This document shows, in pieces, positions 8,988 to 17,549 of a stretch of DNA of 64,000 nucleotides. Under the pieces are notes generated by a model. The model made no database searches. It saw only the letters and a list, made by a program, of their open reading frames with translations, and was not told the DNA's origin. Positions within the stretch are counted from its first letter, which is position 1; every line of letters begins with the position of its first letter. The DNA is taken from the NCBI RefSeq assembly GCF_026168555.1, contig NZ_CP092471.1, positions 2,552,501 through 2,616,500 on the forward strand. The letters are read 5' to 3'. The stretch is from Qipengyuania spongiae. Its GTDB lineage: Bacteria > Pseudomonadota > Alphaproteobacteria > Sphingomonadales > Sphingomonadaceae. The position numbers were made by a program, and so were the translations under genes.

Positions 8988-11129
8988 TCAGTCGGTGTAA
9001 TATCCGCGGAATTTCTTGGCGTAGCCGTAGACGTCACCGTCGCCGGTGCTCGCATATTTGCGGATATCGACCTGCGTCACGGCAAGGCCGGTAATCTTGC
9101 CGCCCGCCTCGATCAGCATGCTGGCCGCCGCATCGACCGCGCGGACCGAGGTCTTTTTCCACTGCGACAGCAGAAGGATGCGATCGGCGCAATTGGTCCA
9201 CACCCGGCTTTCGGCGACGCCCAGAACCGGGGCGGTGTCGATGATCGCCACATCGTAATTCTCGCGCAGCATCTCCAGCAGCCGCTCGACCCGCTCCTCG
9301 GTGATCGAGGTCAGCGGACGGTCGACATTGCTGCTGCCAAGCACGTCGAGGCCCGACGCCTCGTCCCGGACGACGCAATCAGCGAGCGAGGCGGTCCCGG
9401 CCAGCAGGTCGTGAATGTCGTGCTCGTGATCAAAGCCAAAAATCTCGCTCGATCCGCGCCGCCGCAGATCGGCATCGACCAGCACGGTGCGGATGCCCTC
9501 GGCAGCGGTCGAGCGTGCGAGACAGGCGGCGGTGGTGGTTTTGCCCTCGCGCGGCAGGGCGGAGGTGATCGCGATCACGCGCGCCCGCTTGCCCGGCGAA
9601 AGCGAGAGGAAGGTCCGGATCGACCGGAACGCCTCGGTAAACAACGAATGGGGATGCTGGAGAACGTAGTCCTGTGGCGCCTCGAGCGGGCCGGACTTCT
9701 TGGCCGCCGATTTCAGCGTCGGCACCGCGCCGGCATAGCGCAGGCCGAGCTGCTTCTCGACATCGCGGCGGGTCTGGATCCCCCGGCGCAGATATTCGGC
9801 TGTGCCCACGGCGCCGAAGCCGCCGACGAAGGCCAGAAAGCCACCGATCAGGACGGTCAGCGGAATGTTCGGCGAGGAAGGCGCGCGAGGAACCGTCGCC
9901 CGCGCCGAGATCCGCGCATCGGGCAGCGCGCTGTCCCGCAGTGCCTCGGTCTCCTGCGAACGGTTGAGGAAGGAGCGGTAGATCGCCTGCGCGACGTCGG
10001 CCTTCTGCTGCAATTCGTTGAGCTGGGTCTGTGCCCGACCGGTGACGGTCAAGGCGCCCAGCGAGCCCGCCCGGCTTCCTTCGAGCGAGGAAACCCGCGA
10101 TTGCGCGGTCTGGACCTCGGCATCAAGATTGGAAAGAACGCGGTTGATTTCCTCCTGTATCCGCTGCCGGATCTCGCGCAATTCCTGTTCCGCCTGGCGC
10201 CGTTCGGGATAGAGCTCCCCATAGCGTTCGCGCAGGACGGCAACCTGCGCGCTGACAGTCGCTTCCTGCGCACGCAGACCCGAGATCGTTCCCGAACCGA
10301 GCGCGGCGCCGACATCGGCCCCGCCGCCACCGCGCGACAATTGCTGGCGCGCGGCATTGTAGCGACCGCGCTTTTCGGCGAGATCGGCTCGCGCCACGGC
10401 GAGCTGCTGGTTGAGCGCCGAGACTTCCTGTTCGGCATTGGTACCGCCGGTGCCGCTGATCAGGCCCCGTTCTGCCCGGTAATTGTCAAGCGCGGCCTGC
10501 GCTGTCAGTGCATTCGATTCGAGTTCGGACAGCCGCGCATTGATGAAGGAGGCCGAGGTTTCGGTGTCGCCTACCTTTACCCTCACCTGCGACTGGAGAT
10601 AGGCTTCGGCGACGAGATTGGCGGCGGAAGCGGCGAAGGAGGGATCGGTGTCCTGCGCGATCACGTCGACGACCCGCGACTGGCCCGAGCGCGCGACAAT
10701 CGTCGCTGCGTTCATGCGCCCGGCAAGCGCGGTGATCTCCTCCTCCGTGAAGCGATCGCCATCCGGCGAAGCGAAATTCTGCGCGTAATTGCGAGCCGCG
10801 ATCTCGGACACGAAAGGAGACTGGATCAGCCGGATCTCGGTATCGACCTGGTCGGCATTGACGACCGGGCGGGCATCGCCGGGCTCGGTGGTCTCCACCG
10901 GATCGCTGGTCGGCTGGATCAGGATGCTCGACTGCGCCCGGTAGATGCGTGGCGCCGTCGCCAGATAGGCGGCGGTGAGCGCCAGCACCGCACCCACGAC
11001 GGCGACGAACAGCAGAAGGTTGCGCCGGAATGCCTGCCACACCAGCCCCGGATCGGGCAGCAGCGGAACCGCGGACTTCTGTGCGCCGGCCACCGGCTCT
11101 TCGTTCAGGGCAGTCTCGTCATCGACCAA
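8988..11129 (-). CDS. Polysaccharide co-polymerase / BY-kinase (Wzc/ExoP type)
   Basis: A 713-residue protein with a Wzz-type N-terminal region and first transmembrane helix (about residues 36-54), a long periplasmic coiled-coil section, a second helix (about 425-445) and a cytoplasmic tyrosine kinase domain. Walker A is SALPREGKTTTA (Lys530), followed by VLVDADLRR and VAIIDTAPV. The C-terminus has clustered tyrosines (692, 701, 703, 710, 711) for autophosphorylation. It controls EPS polymerisation and export. The TTG start at 11129 follows GGAGAG at 5 bp. No separate Wza exporter gene is present here. Confidence 0.93.
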   Translation of the reverse strand: MVDDETALNEEPVAGAQKSAVPLLPDPGLVWQAFRRNLLLFVAVVGAVLALTAAYLATAPRIYRAQSSILIQPTSDPVETTEPGDARPVVNADQVDTEIRLIQSPFVSEIAARNYAQNFASPDGDRFTEEEITALAGRMNAATIVARSGQSRVVDVIAQDTDPSFAASAANLVAEAYLQSQVRVKVGDTETSASFINARLSELESNALTAQAALDNYRAERGLISGTGGTNAEQEVSALNQQLAVARADLAEKRGRYNAARQQLSRGGGGADVGAALGSGTISGLRAQEATVSAQVAVLRERYGELYPERRQAEQELREIRQRIQEEINRVLSNLDAEVQTAQSRVSSLEGSRAGSLGALTVTGRAQTQLNELQQKADVAQAIYRSFLNRSQETEALRDSALPDARISARATVPRAPSSPNIPLTVLIGGFLAFVGGFGAVGTAEYLRRGIQTRRDVEKQLGLRYAGAVPTLKSAAKKSGPLEAPQDYVLQHPHSLFTEAFRSIRTFLSLSPGKRARVIAITSALPREGKTTTAACLARSTAAEGIRTVLVDADLRRRGSSEIFGFDHEHDIHDLLAGTASLADCVVRDEASGLDVLGSSNVDRPLTSITEERVERLLEMLRENYDVAIIDTAPVLGVAESRVWTNCADRILLLSQWKKTSVRAVDAAASMLIEAGGKITGLAVTQVDIRKYASTGDGDVYGYAKKFRGYYTD

Positions 11130-11235
11130 AGGGTCTCTCCAAATCCGGCAATTCCGCTGTCAGGCTTCGGCGCGCGCCGTCCGACAGGCGGGAACCGCTA
11201 AAAGCATATCCGCTGCTAGCAGTCATTGGTTACCT

Positions 11236-12795
11236 TCACTTGAACAAAGGTTTGTCGGTGCTGCCGGAAGCGCCTGCCGCGGCAGAGGCGACGGGCGCAC
11301 GTGCCTTCAGGTGCTCGGCCAGCCGGTGTGCCAGCGCCACTATGGTAAGCGTGGGATTGCCATGGCCGCCGGTGGAGAAGACCGATCCGCCGACCACGAA
11401 GAGATTGTCCGTCCCGTGCACCCGGCAATTGGCGTTGACCACACCCTGCTCCGGATCGGCGCTCATCCGCGTGCCACCGAGAGGATGGTTGCTGTCGGTG
11501 ATCAAGGCGGGCTCTATCCGCGTGGGCGAGACGCCGGACAGCGCGGGCAATTGCCCGTAGCCTAGCGTATCGAGCAACGTCCGGGTCCGCGCAATGACCG
11601 CTTCGGCCGTACGATAATCGTTGGCAGCGATCTTCCAATGCACGTCCGCGCGCGGAATTCCGCTCGGTCCGAGGGAATCGTGCAGCGTCACGCGGCTATC
11701 GTGGCAGACCTCCTGCTCGACATCGGCGAACAGGGAGGCGCGCCCCTGCGGCAGAACCACCTGCCTCCCGAGCATTCGCGGCAGGGCACTCGCCGCGCGC
11801 GACGGCGCGAACCGCGACCGGCCGGATGCGTATTCGAAGAAGACCGACGCGTTGCCGAGCCGTTCGGCGCGGGCGAAACCGGGATCTACGGCGAGACCGA
11901 TCTCATGCCGCCCCCGCCCCGGCCCGAAAAAGATGTTGAACCGCCGCTGCAGCGCCTGGAACTCCACCGGGTCCTGAACGAGCGGTCCGCAACTCACCCG
12001 CAGATGCTGCATGAACCCGCGCCCGAGCCAGCCCTCGACCGGGCCGAGCACGCCGGGCACTCTCCGGTTGTGGAGCAACAGCAGCTTGATGTTGTCGAGA
12101 CAGCCCGCTGCGATCACCACGTTCTGCGCCCGGATCAGCTTGCGCCTGCCGCCCCGGTCGACGATGTTGACGCCCACGATCCGGGTGCCGTCCACCTCGA
12201 AATCCACCGCGTTCGCGGCATAGAGTAACCGCCGCAAGGGATGGGTGAAAATATCGCGATAGCGGTTGGCGAAATTCTGTCGCCGGTTGGCCTTTCGTCC
12301 GCTGAACCACCAGGAACATTCCCGCATTGCCGGCATTCCGCACGGCTCGACAGGGGCCACCGTCGGGCCCGGCAGTCGCATCCCGTCGCACAGAGTAAAG
12401 CCGAGCGAGGCCCATGCCCGATCGTAGAACGGCGCGAGATCGCCCTTCCCAATGGGCCAGCCGGCTTGCGCAATCCAGGGCCGGTCCTCGAAATCAAAGT
12501 CGTCGAGTTCGATGCAGCGCCCGGTCCACCGGGTGGTCGCCCCGCCGATCGCATGGACGCGGACCGCGTCCGGGTTGATTTTCTCTCCGCTGACATGGGA
12601 CCAATGGGTGGTCTGGATTCGCGGATCGACTTCCGGCCCGCCGCACTCGACCACCATGAGATCGCCCGGCAGCGCATCGGCCAGCGTCAGCCCGGCCGCC
12701 CCGGCTCCGACGATGACCGTGCCGGTTTCCAGAACGTCGGCGTCGATCTCGTGTGCGGCATTGCAGTTCACGCAGCGAGCCTGTCGAACGTGCAT
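11236..12795 (-). CDS. GMC-family FAD oxidoreductase
   Basis: A 519-residue protein with an FAD-binding fold near the N-terminus (TVIVGAGAAGLTLADAL), IGGATTRWTG, and the C-terminal GMC signature around NHPLGGTRM and VVGGSVFSTGGHGNPTLTIVALA. GMC enzymes oxidise alcohol groups of sugars or polyols. Its start overlaps the end of the upstream glycosyltransferase gene by 28 bp, so the two are translated together. A role in oxidising an EPS sugar or intermediate is inference. Confidence 0.88.
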   Translation of the reverse strand: MHVRQARCVNCNAAHEIDADVLETGTVIVGAGAAGLTLADALPGDLMVVECGGPEVDPRIQTTHWSHVSGEKINPDAVRVHAIGGATTRWTGRCIELDDFDFEDRPWIAQAGWPIGKGDLAPFYDRAWASLGFTLCDGMRLPGPTVAPVEPCGMPAMRECSWWFSGRKANRRQNFANRYRDIFTHPLRRLLYAANAVDFEVDGTRIVGVNIVDRGGRRKLIRAQNVVIAAGCLDNIKLLLLHNRRVPGVLGPVEGWLGRGFMQHLRVSCGPLVQDPVEFQALQRRFNIFFGPGRGRHEIGLAVDPGFARAERLGNASVFFEYASGRSRFAPSRAASALPRMLGRQVVLPQGRASLFADVEQEVCHDSRVTLHDSLGPSGIPRADVHWKIAANDYRTAEAVIARTRTLLDTLGYGQLPALSGVSPTRIEPALITDSNHPLGGTRMSADPEQGVVNANCRVHGTDNLFVVGGSVFSTGGHGNPTLTIVALAHRLAEHLKARAPVASAAAGASGSTDKPLFK

Positions 12796-13769
12796 GGAGG
12801 CATCAACATCCGGGATCGCGGCCCATTCTCCTCGCGCGAGCGCAGCTTGTCGCGCAGGATGTCCCGCAACGCCGTCGGCCGGGTACCGAGCGCCATCACG
12901 CCCCGCGCCAAGCCATGCTCGCTGCGGATGTCCAGCACCTCGCGAAGGTCGATCTTCTTGCGCAGGCTGTCCTGCAAAGACCGGAACGGTCCCGCCGCCG
13001 AGGGCGGAAGCTCGGGCTCCAGCGCTTCGATCCCGTTCAGGAAATGCCGCAAATCCTCCACCCCGTGCTTGCCGCTGAGCGAATCTCGCCGCTCGTATGC
13101 CACGTAACCGCAGGCCTCATGCACCCGGAACCGGGCGCCTCGCGCCAGCGCCCGACAATAAAGCAAGAAATCCTCCCCCAGCCGACAATTGGCGGCATAG
13201 CGCAATCCGTGGGTGTCGAGGAATTCGCGCCGCATCACCGGTTTCAGAAAGCCCAGTTCGCTACGCTCTACCGCCTTGGAGTTTCGATTGCCCATCATGA
13301 AAGTCTCGAGATCGAGCGTGGCCACGCGGCCCTGGCCTTTCGCCCCCGGCGCGAAGCTGGCAAACGCCGCCCGGTCGGTCAGGAACGCGATGTTGTCGGC
13401 GCAGAAATCCCAGTCCGTGGTGCCGAACAGGCGCGCGAACCGCCCGGGCAGGAAGCGGTCGTCGGCGTCGAGAACCGCGACATATGGCATCGTCGCTGCA
13501 TCGATCGCACGATTGCGAGCCGCCGAGGGGCCGCGATTGATGTCCTGCCGCACGACCTGCAATCGCGGATCTCCGCCGCCCGCACGCTCTGCCGCCGCCA
13601 CCGTGTCATCGCGCGAACAATCGTCGACCACGATGACTTCGCCGGTTTCCGGCTCGGCCAGTGCGCTGGCGACGCAGGCAGCGATTGTCTGGCCCGCATC
13701 GAAGGCGGCGATCACGACCGATACAGCCTTGCGCACTATAGAAAACCCGCCATCGGACACTCTTTGCAA
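12768..13769 (-). CDS. Glycosyltransferase family 2
   Basis: A GT-A glycosyltransferase with VSVVIAAFDAG, VIVVDDCSRDDT and the metal-binding VLDADD. The longest form is 333 residues from TTG at 13769; an internal GTG (VRKAVSVV...) may be the true start because the family usually begins close to the first beta strand. It would transfer a sugar to the growing EPS repeat unit at the inner membrane. It is translationally linked to the GMC oxidoreductase gene. Donor and acceptor are unknown. Confidence 0.88.
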   Translation of the reverse strand: MQRVSDGGFSIVRKAVSVVIAAFDAGQTIAACVASALAEPETGEVIVVDDCSRDDTVAAAERAGGGDPRLQVVRQDINRGPSAARNRAIDAATMPYVAVLDADDRFLPGRFARLFGTTDWDFCADNIAFLTDRAAFASFAPGAKGQGRVATLDLETFMMGNRNSKAVERSELGFLKPVMRREFLDTHGLRYAANCRLGEDFLLYCRALARGARFRVHEACGYVAYERRDSLSGKHGVEDLRHFLNGIEALEPELPPSAAGPFRSLQDSLRKKIDLREVLDIRSEHGLARGVMALGTRPTALRDILRDKLRSREENGPRSRMLMPPCTFDRLAA

Positions 13770-13851
13770 GCTGCCGCGATTACGCGTTCTGCCCCCCGGT
13801 CCTCAAGCGAATTCTCGCACATGCGAAACCGGAGTCCGAATACTGCTACGC

Positions 13852-15888
13852 TCAGGCCGCGTGGCGCTTCAGTACCAGCCCGACGGCATAGACATAGCCC
13901 GATCCGGTTCCCTTGAAGAAATCGACGCCGATCTCGCCATTGGCGTCGACCACCACGCTCGACACGCGCCAGGGGTTGGCCAGCCGGTCTCGCTCGTCCC
14001 GGTCGCCCTGATTGACGCCGTTGACGAACAGCGCGGTTCTTCTCCCGAGTCCGCTATTGCCCGAGCCGACCGCCACGATGTCGTAGACACGGCCGGGCAC
14101 GAGGCCGGTCAACTTGGCGTCGAACCCATTGCCGGTGCTGATGACCATCACGCTGCGGATCAGCGGATCGGGAAATTCGGCGATCTGGCTGCCGCTCTGC
14201 GGGCCATTGGTGAAGTTCGAAGGTCCGAGGAGGTTCTCCACCACCAGCGAGATGTCGGATGCTGCGCCCCGGTCGTCGACCAGCGCATGGGGCGTGGGCG
14301 CGCTGGTATTGCCGCTGAAGGCGAAGCCGTTCCAGTTGGCGACGCCGGGCGCGGCGGTGCCGAAGACTATTTGCACGATCTGGTCGAAGGTCGCGCCCGC
14401 AATCGCCGCGATCCGCGTCTGCTGCTCGGCGATCGTGTCGGGACTCGCGCGGTCGACGAACCCTGCCGCCCTCGCCGCATCGAGCGCGTTCTGCGCGGCA
14501 GTCTTGTCTGCCGGCGCTTTGGAAGCCTCCGCAACCGCGATCAGGCGCTTCGCCTCGAAGAATAGCGTGGTCGGGCGGATCGCAGCCAGCCGCGCGCGAA
14601 ATGCCTCCTTCGGCCCGCCGGGGCCGAGGCCGATCGCTGCGAAGTCGGCTTCGATGTAGCGGACGAAGGCATCTGCTTCGTTCGTCGCCGCTTCCTCGGC
14701 CTCCACCACGATCCGTTCGATCTGCGGGGTGTAGCTCCAAGTGCCGGTGTAGAGGAACCGGTGCCAAGTCTCGGCGATGGCGGTCCGCTCCAGAGCGTAT
14801 TGCGCGCTCGATCCGTGGATGTAGTCCGAATGCAGATCGCGGCTGTTCAGCGTCAGCAGGTATTCGTCGTAACGCGGTCGGTCGATGTCCGCCTGCCAGA
14901 GCTGCGGCAGCCGCTCCTGGATAAAGGGGAAAGTGATCGCCAGATCATAGGGCTTGGTGCCCGTCGTCTGGATTGCCGGAACCGCATCGCCGGAATATTT
15001 GATGTAGCGGGTCGAGCCCATGCCCACGGTCAGCCCGGCCCCCTCCAGCTTGTCGACGATCGCCGCCATGCTCGCCGCACGCGAGGATATCTTGGCCGCA
15101 TCGGGCGCATCGTTGGCAATGTCGTTGGCGAGCAGCCCGCCGCACCACGCATAGCGTGCCGCCTGCCCGAAATGCACCAGCGCCTGCGGCACGATCCCGT
15201 CGATCTGGGCGATTGTGTAGCCGGTCCGGGCGTAGTTGAACGCCACGGGATCGCGGTTCGGAAAGACCGCGCGAATCGAGCTCTCGTAAGCGCTCGACTG
15301 GTAGCCATCCTGTAGCAGCGAAGGACCGATCAGCAGATGCGCGTCCCACGGGCCTGATATCGGTATGAGGTGCAAGAGCGGCTCGATGGCGCAGGCCGCT
15401 CCGTTCGCCGCGGTGATCAGGCGGATTTTCTGCCCCGCGGTCACGGTCATCACATGGGCTTGCCGGCGATTGCTTTCCCCGGTGCCCACTGGAATTGCCT
15501 TGGCAAAGTTCTGGTCCTCGCCGTCGAGCGAGATAGCGAAGCCGTGTCCGGACGAGCGCGGAATGAAAGACAGCAGCGCTTTGCCTGATGCCTGCACTGT
15601 CCACTCGATCCAGTCGGTCGCGCCGCTTGCGATTGTAGCGGAGGGCCGGGCCTTGCTCTTCGGCGCAGCGGAGGCCGAAGCGAGAGCGCTTTGCGACCCG
15701 GAAAGGCCCGAACTTGTCGCCACGGTAGCGGGCATTCGCCAGTCTTCCGGCGCGATAGTGTGCGCAGGAGCCGGAGTGGGAGTCGGGGTTGGTGTCGGAG
15801 CAGGTTCCTGTCCCTGCCCCGCCTCGCGCGAATGGCCTCGCGCCACCGCCACCGCGCCCGGCGCGAACGAGAAAGCGAGCCCGCTCAA
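13852..15888 (-). CDS. Large SGNH-hydrolase-like spike/fibre protein downstream of the spike base gene
   Basis: The start TTG (15888-15886) overlaps the stop of the spike-base gene (TTGA), giving about 678 residues. Order: an N-terminal hydrophobic segment, a Pro-Thr linker of (PT) repeats, a beta-rich region, a region with LLIGPSLL and a later SDYIHGSS resembling the serine and DxxH blocks of SGNH/GDSL hydrolases, an alpha-helical stretch, and a C-terminal beta-sandwich-like part. Similar proteins follow spike-base genes in phages and gene transfer agents. It is probably the receptor-binding or polysaccharide-modifying part of a head spike. The open frame continues upstream to 16245 only as a shadow of the base gene. 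Confidence 0.6.
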   Translation of the reverse strand: MSGLAFSFAPGAVAVARGHSREAGQGQEPAPTPTPTPTPAPAHTIAPEDWRMPATVATSSGLSGSQSALASASAAPKSKARPSATIASGATDWIEWTVQASGKALLSFIPRSSGHGFAISLDGEDQNFAKAIPVGTGESNRRQAHVMTVTAGQKIRLITAANGAACAIEPLLHLIPISGPWDAHLLIGPSLLQDGYQSSAYESSIRAVFPNRDPVAFNYARTGYTIAQIDGIVPQALVHFGQAARYAWCGGLLANDIANDAPDAAKISSRAASMAAIVDKLEGAGLTVGMGSTRYIKYSGDAVPAIQTTGTKPYDLAITFPFIQERLPQLWQADIDRPRYDEYLLTLNSRDLHSDYIHGSSAQYALERTAIAETWHRFLYTGTWSYTPQIERIVVEAEEAATNEADAFVRYIEADFAAIGLGPGGPKEAFRARLAAIRPTTLFFEAKRLIAVAEASKAPADKTAAQNALDAARAAGFVDRASPDTIAEQQTRIAAIAGATFDQIVQIVFGTAAPGVANWNGFAFSGNTSAPTPHALVDDRGAASDISLVVENLLGPSNFTNGPQSGSQIAEFPDPLIRSVMVISTGNGFDAKLTGLVPGRVYDIVAVGSGNSGLGRRTALFVNGVNQGDRDERDRLANPWRVSSVVVDANGEIGVDFFKGTGSGYVYAVGLVLKRHAA

Positions 15889-16148
15889 AACAGCGCCACG
15901 ATGTCGGCGGCGCTGGTTCCGGTCTCGTAGACCTGACAGGCACGCACGGGAAGGATCTGGCCGCTGGCAACGTTCTTCAAGGTCACCGGAAAGCCATCCT
16001 CGACACAGCGCAGCCGCAAATCGCCGCCCGTGCCGACGAACAGCGCCTTGGGCACTGCGGACAATTCCGTTCCGTCCGCCGGAGCGATCGCCATCAGGCC
16101 GCGTGCCGGATTGGTTACCGCATCCGCGTTTCTCGAAAATTCGTCCAT
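15885..16148 (-). CDS. GTA/phage head-spike base protein, RCAP_Rcc01079 (GhsA) family
   Basis: An 87-residue protein. The pattern AIAPADGTELSAVPKALFVG, then GDLRLRCVEDG, GQILPVRACQV and TGTSAADIVAL is that of the small beta-barrel spike-base family typified by rcc01079 (GhsA) of Rhodobacter capsulatus. There it forms head spikes of the gene transfer agent that bind the capsule. It overlaps the start of the downstream large spike gene, as expected for a base/tip pair. No other GTA or phage structural genes lie within 20 kb on either side. Confidence 0.8.
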   Translation of the reverse strand: MDEFSRNADAVTNPARGLMAIAPADGTELSAVPKALFVGTGGDLRLRCVEDGFPVTLKNVASGQILPVRACQVYETGTSAADIVALF

Positions 16149-16345
16149 GAAGCCACCTCGTACTTGCTTGCGAAGCCTGGCTAACCAGAATGGTTCTCTG
16201 TAGGAAAACGATTAATCGTATGGGATAGGGTTTGCGCGCGGGCATTTCTTTCGCGGCAATGGCTTTCGGTGTTGTGAGCGGCTATTGCGCTTGCGCCCCT
16301 CGCCCGAAGCGCCGTGGGAAACGCCGATCCGGAGAGGGAGATCAC

Positions 16346-17302
16346 GTGCGAGACGAGGCCCCATCCTGCGACGTGAGCTTCGCGGTCGCATGCTACGATG
16401 CCCTGCCCTATCTCGACGCCGCGATTGAATCCGCGCTGTCGCAGGCGGGCGTGTCGGTCGAAGTACTGGTGGTCGAGGATCATGGCAGCGACGCCAGCCT
16501 CGCCCATGCCCAAGCGTGGCAGGCCCGCGATCCGCGCGTCCGGGTCTTCCGCACTCCGGCGAACGGCGGACCGGGCGCGGCGCGCAACATCGCCATCGAC
16601 GAGATGCGAGGACGCTGGTTCGCCGTTCTCGACAGCGATGATCTCCTCGCCCCGCAGCGCAGCCGCCTGCTGATCGATGTGGCCGATGCCCATGGCGCAG
16701 ACCTGATCGCCGACGATCTCGTGCTCTTCGGCGAGGGGATCGAGGAGCATCGCTTCCTCCCGCCCGAACTGGCCGCGGAGGGTGGCCGCTGGATCGATCC
16801 CGAGTTCTATTTCGCCTCGACCATTATGCTCGGCACCGAGCCGAATCTAGGCTTCCTGAAGCCGATGATCCGCAAGTCCGCGCTCGATACGAGCGGGGTG
16901 CGTTACGACCCCGGCCTGCGCATCGGAGAGGACGACGCGCTGATCGTGCGCCTGCTGCTGGCGGGCCTTTCATATTACCTCATGCCCGAGCCCGGTTATC
17001 GCTACCGCAAGCACGGCGCGTCGATCTCGCACCGGCTCTCACTCGCCAATGCCGAGAAAATGCTTCGCTCCGAGCACCTCCTGCGCGCCGATCTGGCGGC
17101 GACGGGGCTGGCCGGCAGAGCCTACCGCCGGCGGCTCGGCTCGATCGAGCGGGCGGTCGCCTTCACGCACTCGGTCGAGGCGATGAAAGCGCGCAAACCT
17201 CTCGCCGCGCTCGCTCCGTTGCTCGCCAACCCGCGCGCGGCCCTGCTCTACGCGCTGCCGCTGAAGGCACGGATCGGGCGCATTCTGGGACGGGGCCAAT
17301 AG
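16346..17302 (+). CDS. Glycosyltransferase family 2
   Basis: A 318-residue GT-A enzyme. The GTG at 16346 is chosen because it lies after a GGAGAGGGAG ribosome site and just before the first beta strand (CDVSFAVACYDALPYL). It shows VEVLVVEDHGSDAS and AVLDSDDLL (DxD). It is similar in layout to the 12768-13769 enzyme and probably adds another EPS residue. It is divergent from the spike genes, with 197 bp between the starts. Confidence 0.88.
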   Translation: MRDEAPSCDVSFAVACYDALPYLDAAIESALSQAGVSVEVLVVEDHGSDASLAHAQAWQARDPRVRVFRTPANGGPGAARNIAIDEMRGRWFAVLDSDDLLAPQRSRLLIDVADAHGADLIADDLVLFGEGIEEHRFLPPELAAEGGRWIDPEFYFASTIMLGTEPNLGFLKPMIRKSALDTSGVRYDPGLRIGEDDALIVRLLLAGLSYYLMPEPGYRYRKHGASISHRLSLANAEKMLRSEHLLRADLAATGLAGRAYRRRLGSIERAVAFTHSVEAMKARKPLAALAPLLANPRAALLYALPLKARIGRILGRGQ

Positions 17303-17549
17303 CGCTCGCGCCGCGTGGCCGCAGGAGCGTTGCAGTCGTGCCGGACGAGCGATAAAAGGCAGCCTCGCGCCAGTCCCTCGCCCATTCGCCGGCCGAACAG
17401 GAACCCTTCCGCTGCCCAGCGCCACCGCCCGATCCCGCGCCCAGTCCCGGCCACGGTTCAACAGAGCCGATTTTGCTCTCGACCGCCGCGCGCCCTGGAT
17501 CGACGTCGCGATCGTCGCGACCATCGTCGGCGCGTCGCTGTTCACCCTC

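Noticed and set aside
9411..11201. 596-codon open frame on the plus strand
   Set aside because: It is antisense to the Wzc/BY-kinase gene, whose motifs are unambiguous. The translation is Arg/Gly-rich with no domain, a GC-rich shadow.
15889..16245. N-terminal extension of the large spike protein
   Set aside because: The frame is open, but the stretch is the shadow of the spike-base gene; the TTGA overlap gives a natural start at 15888.
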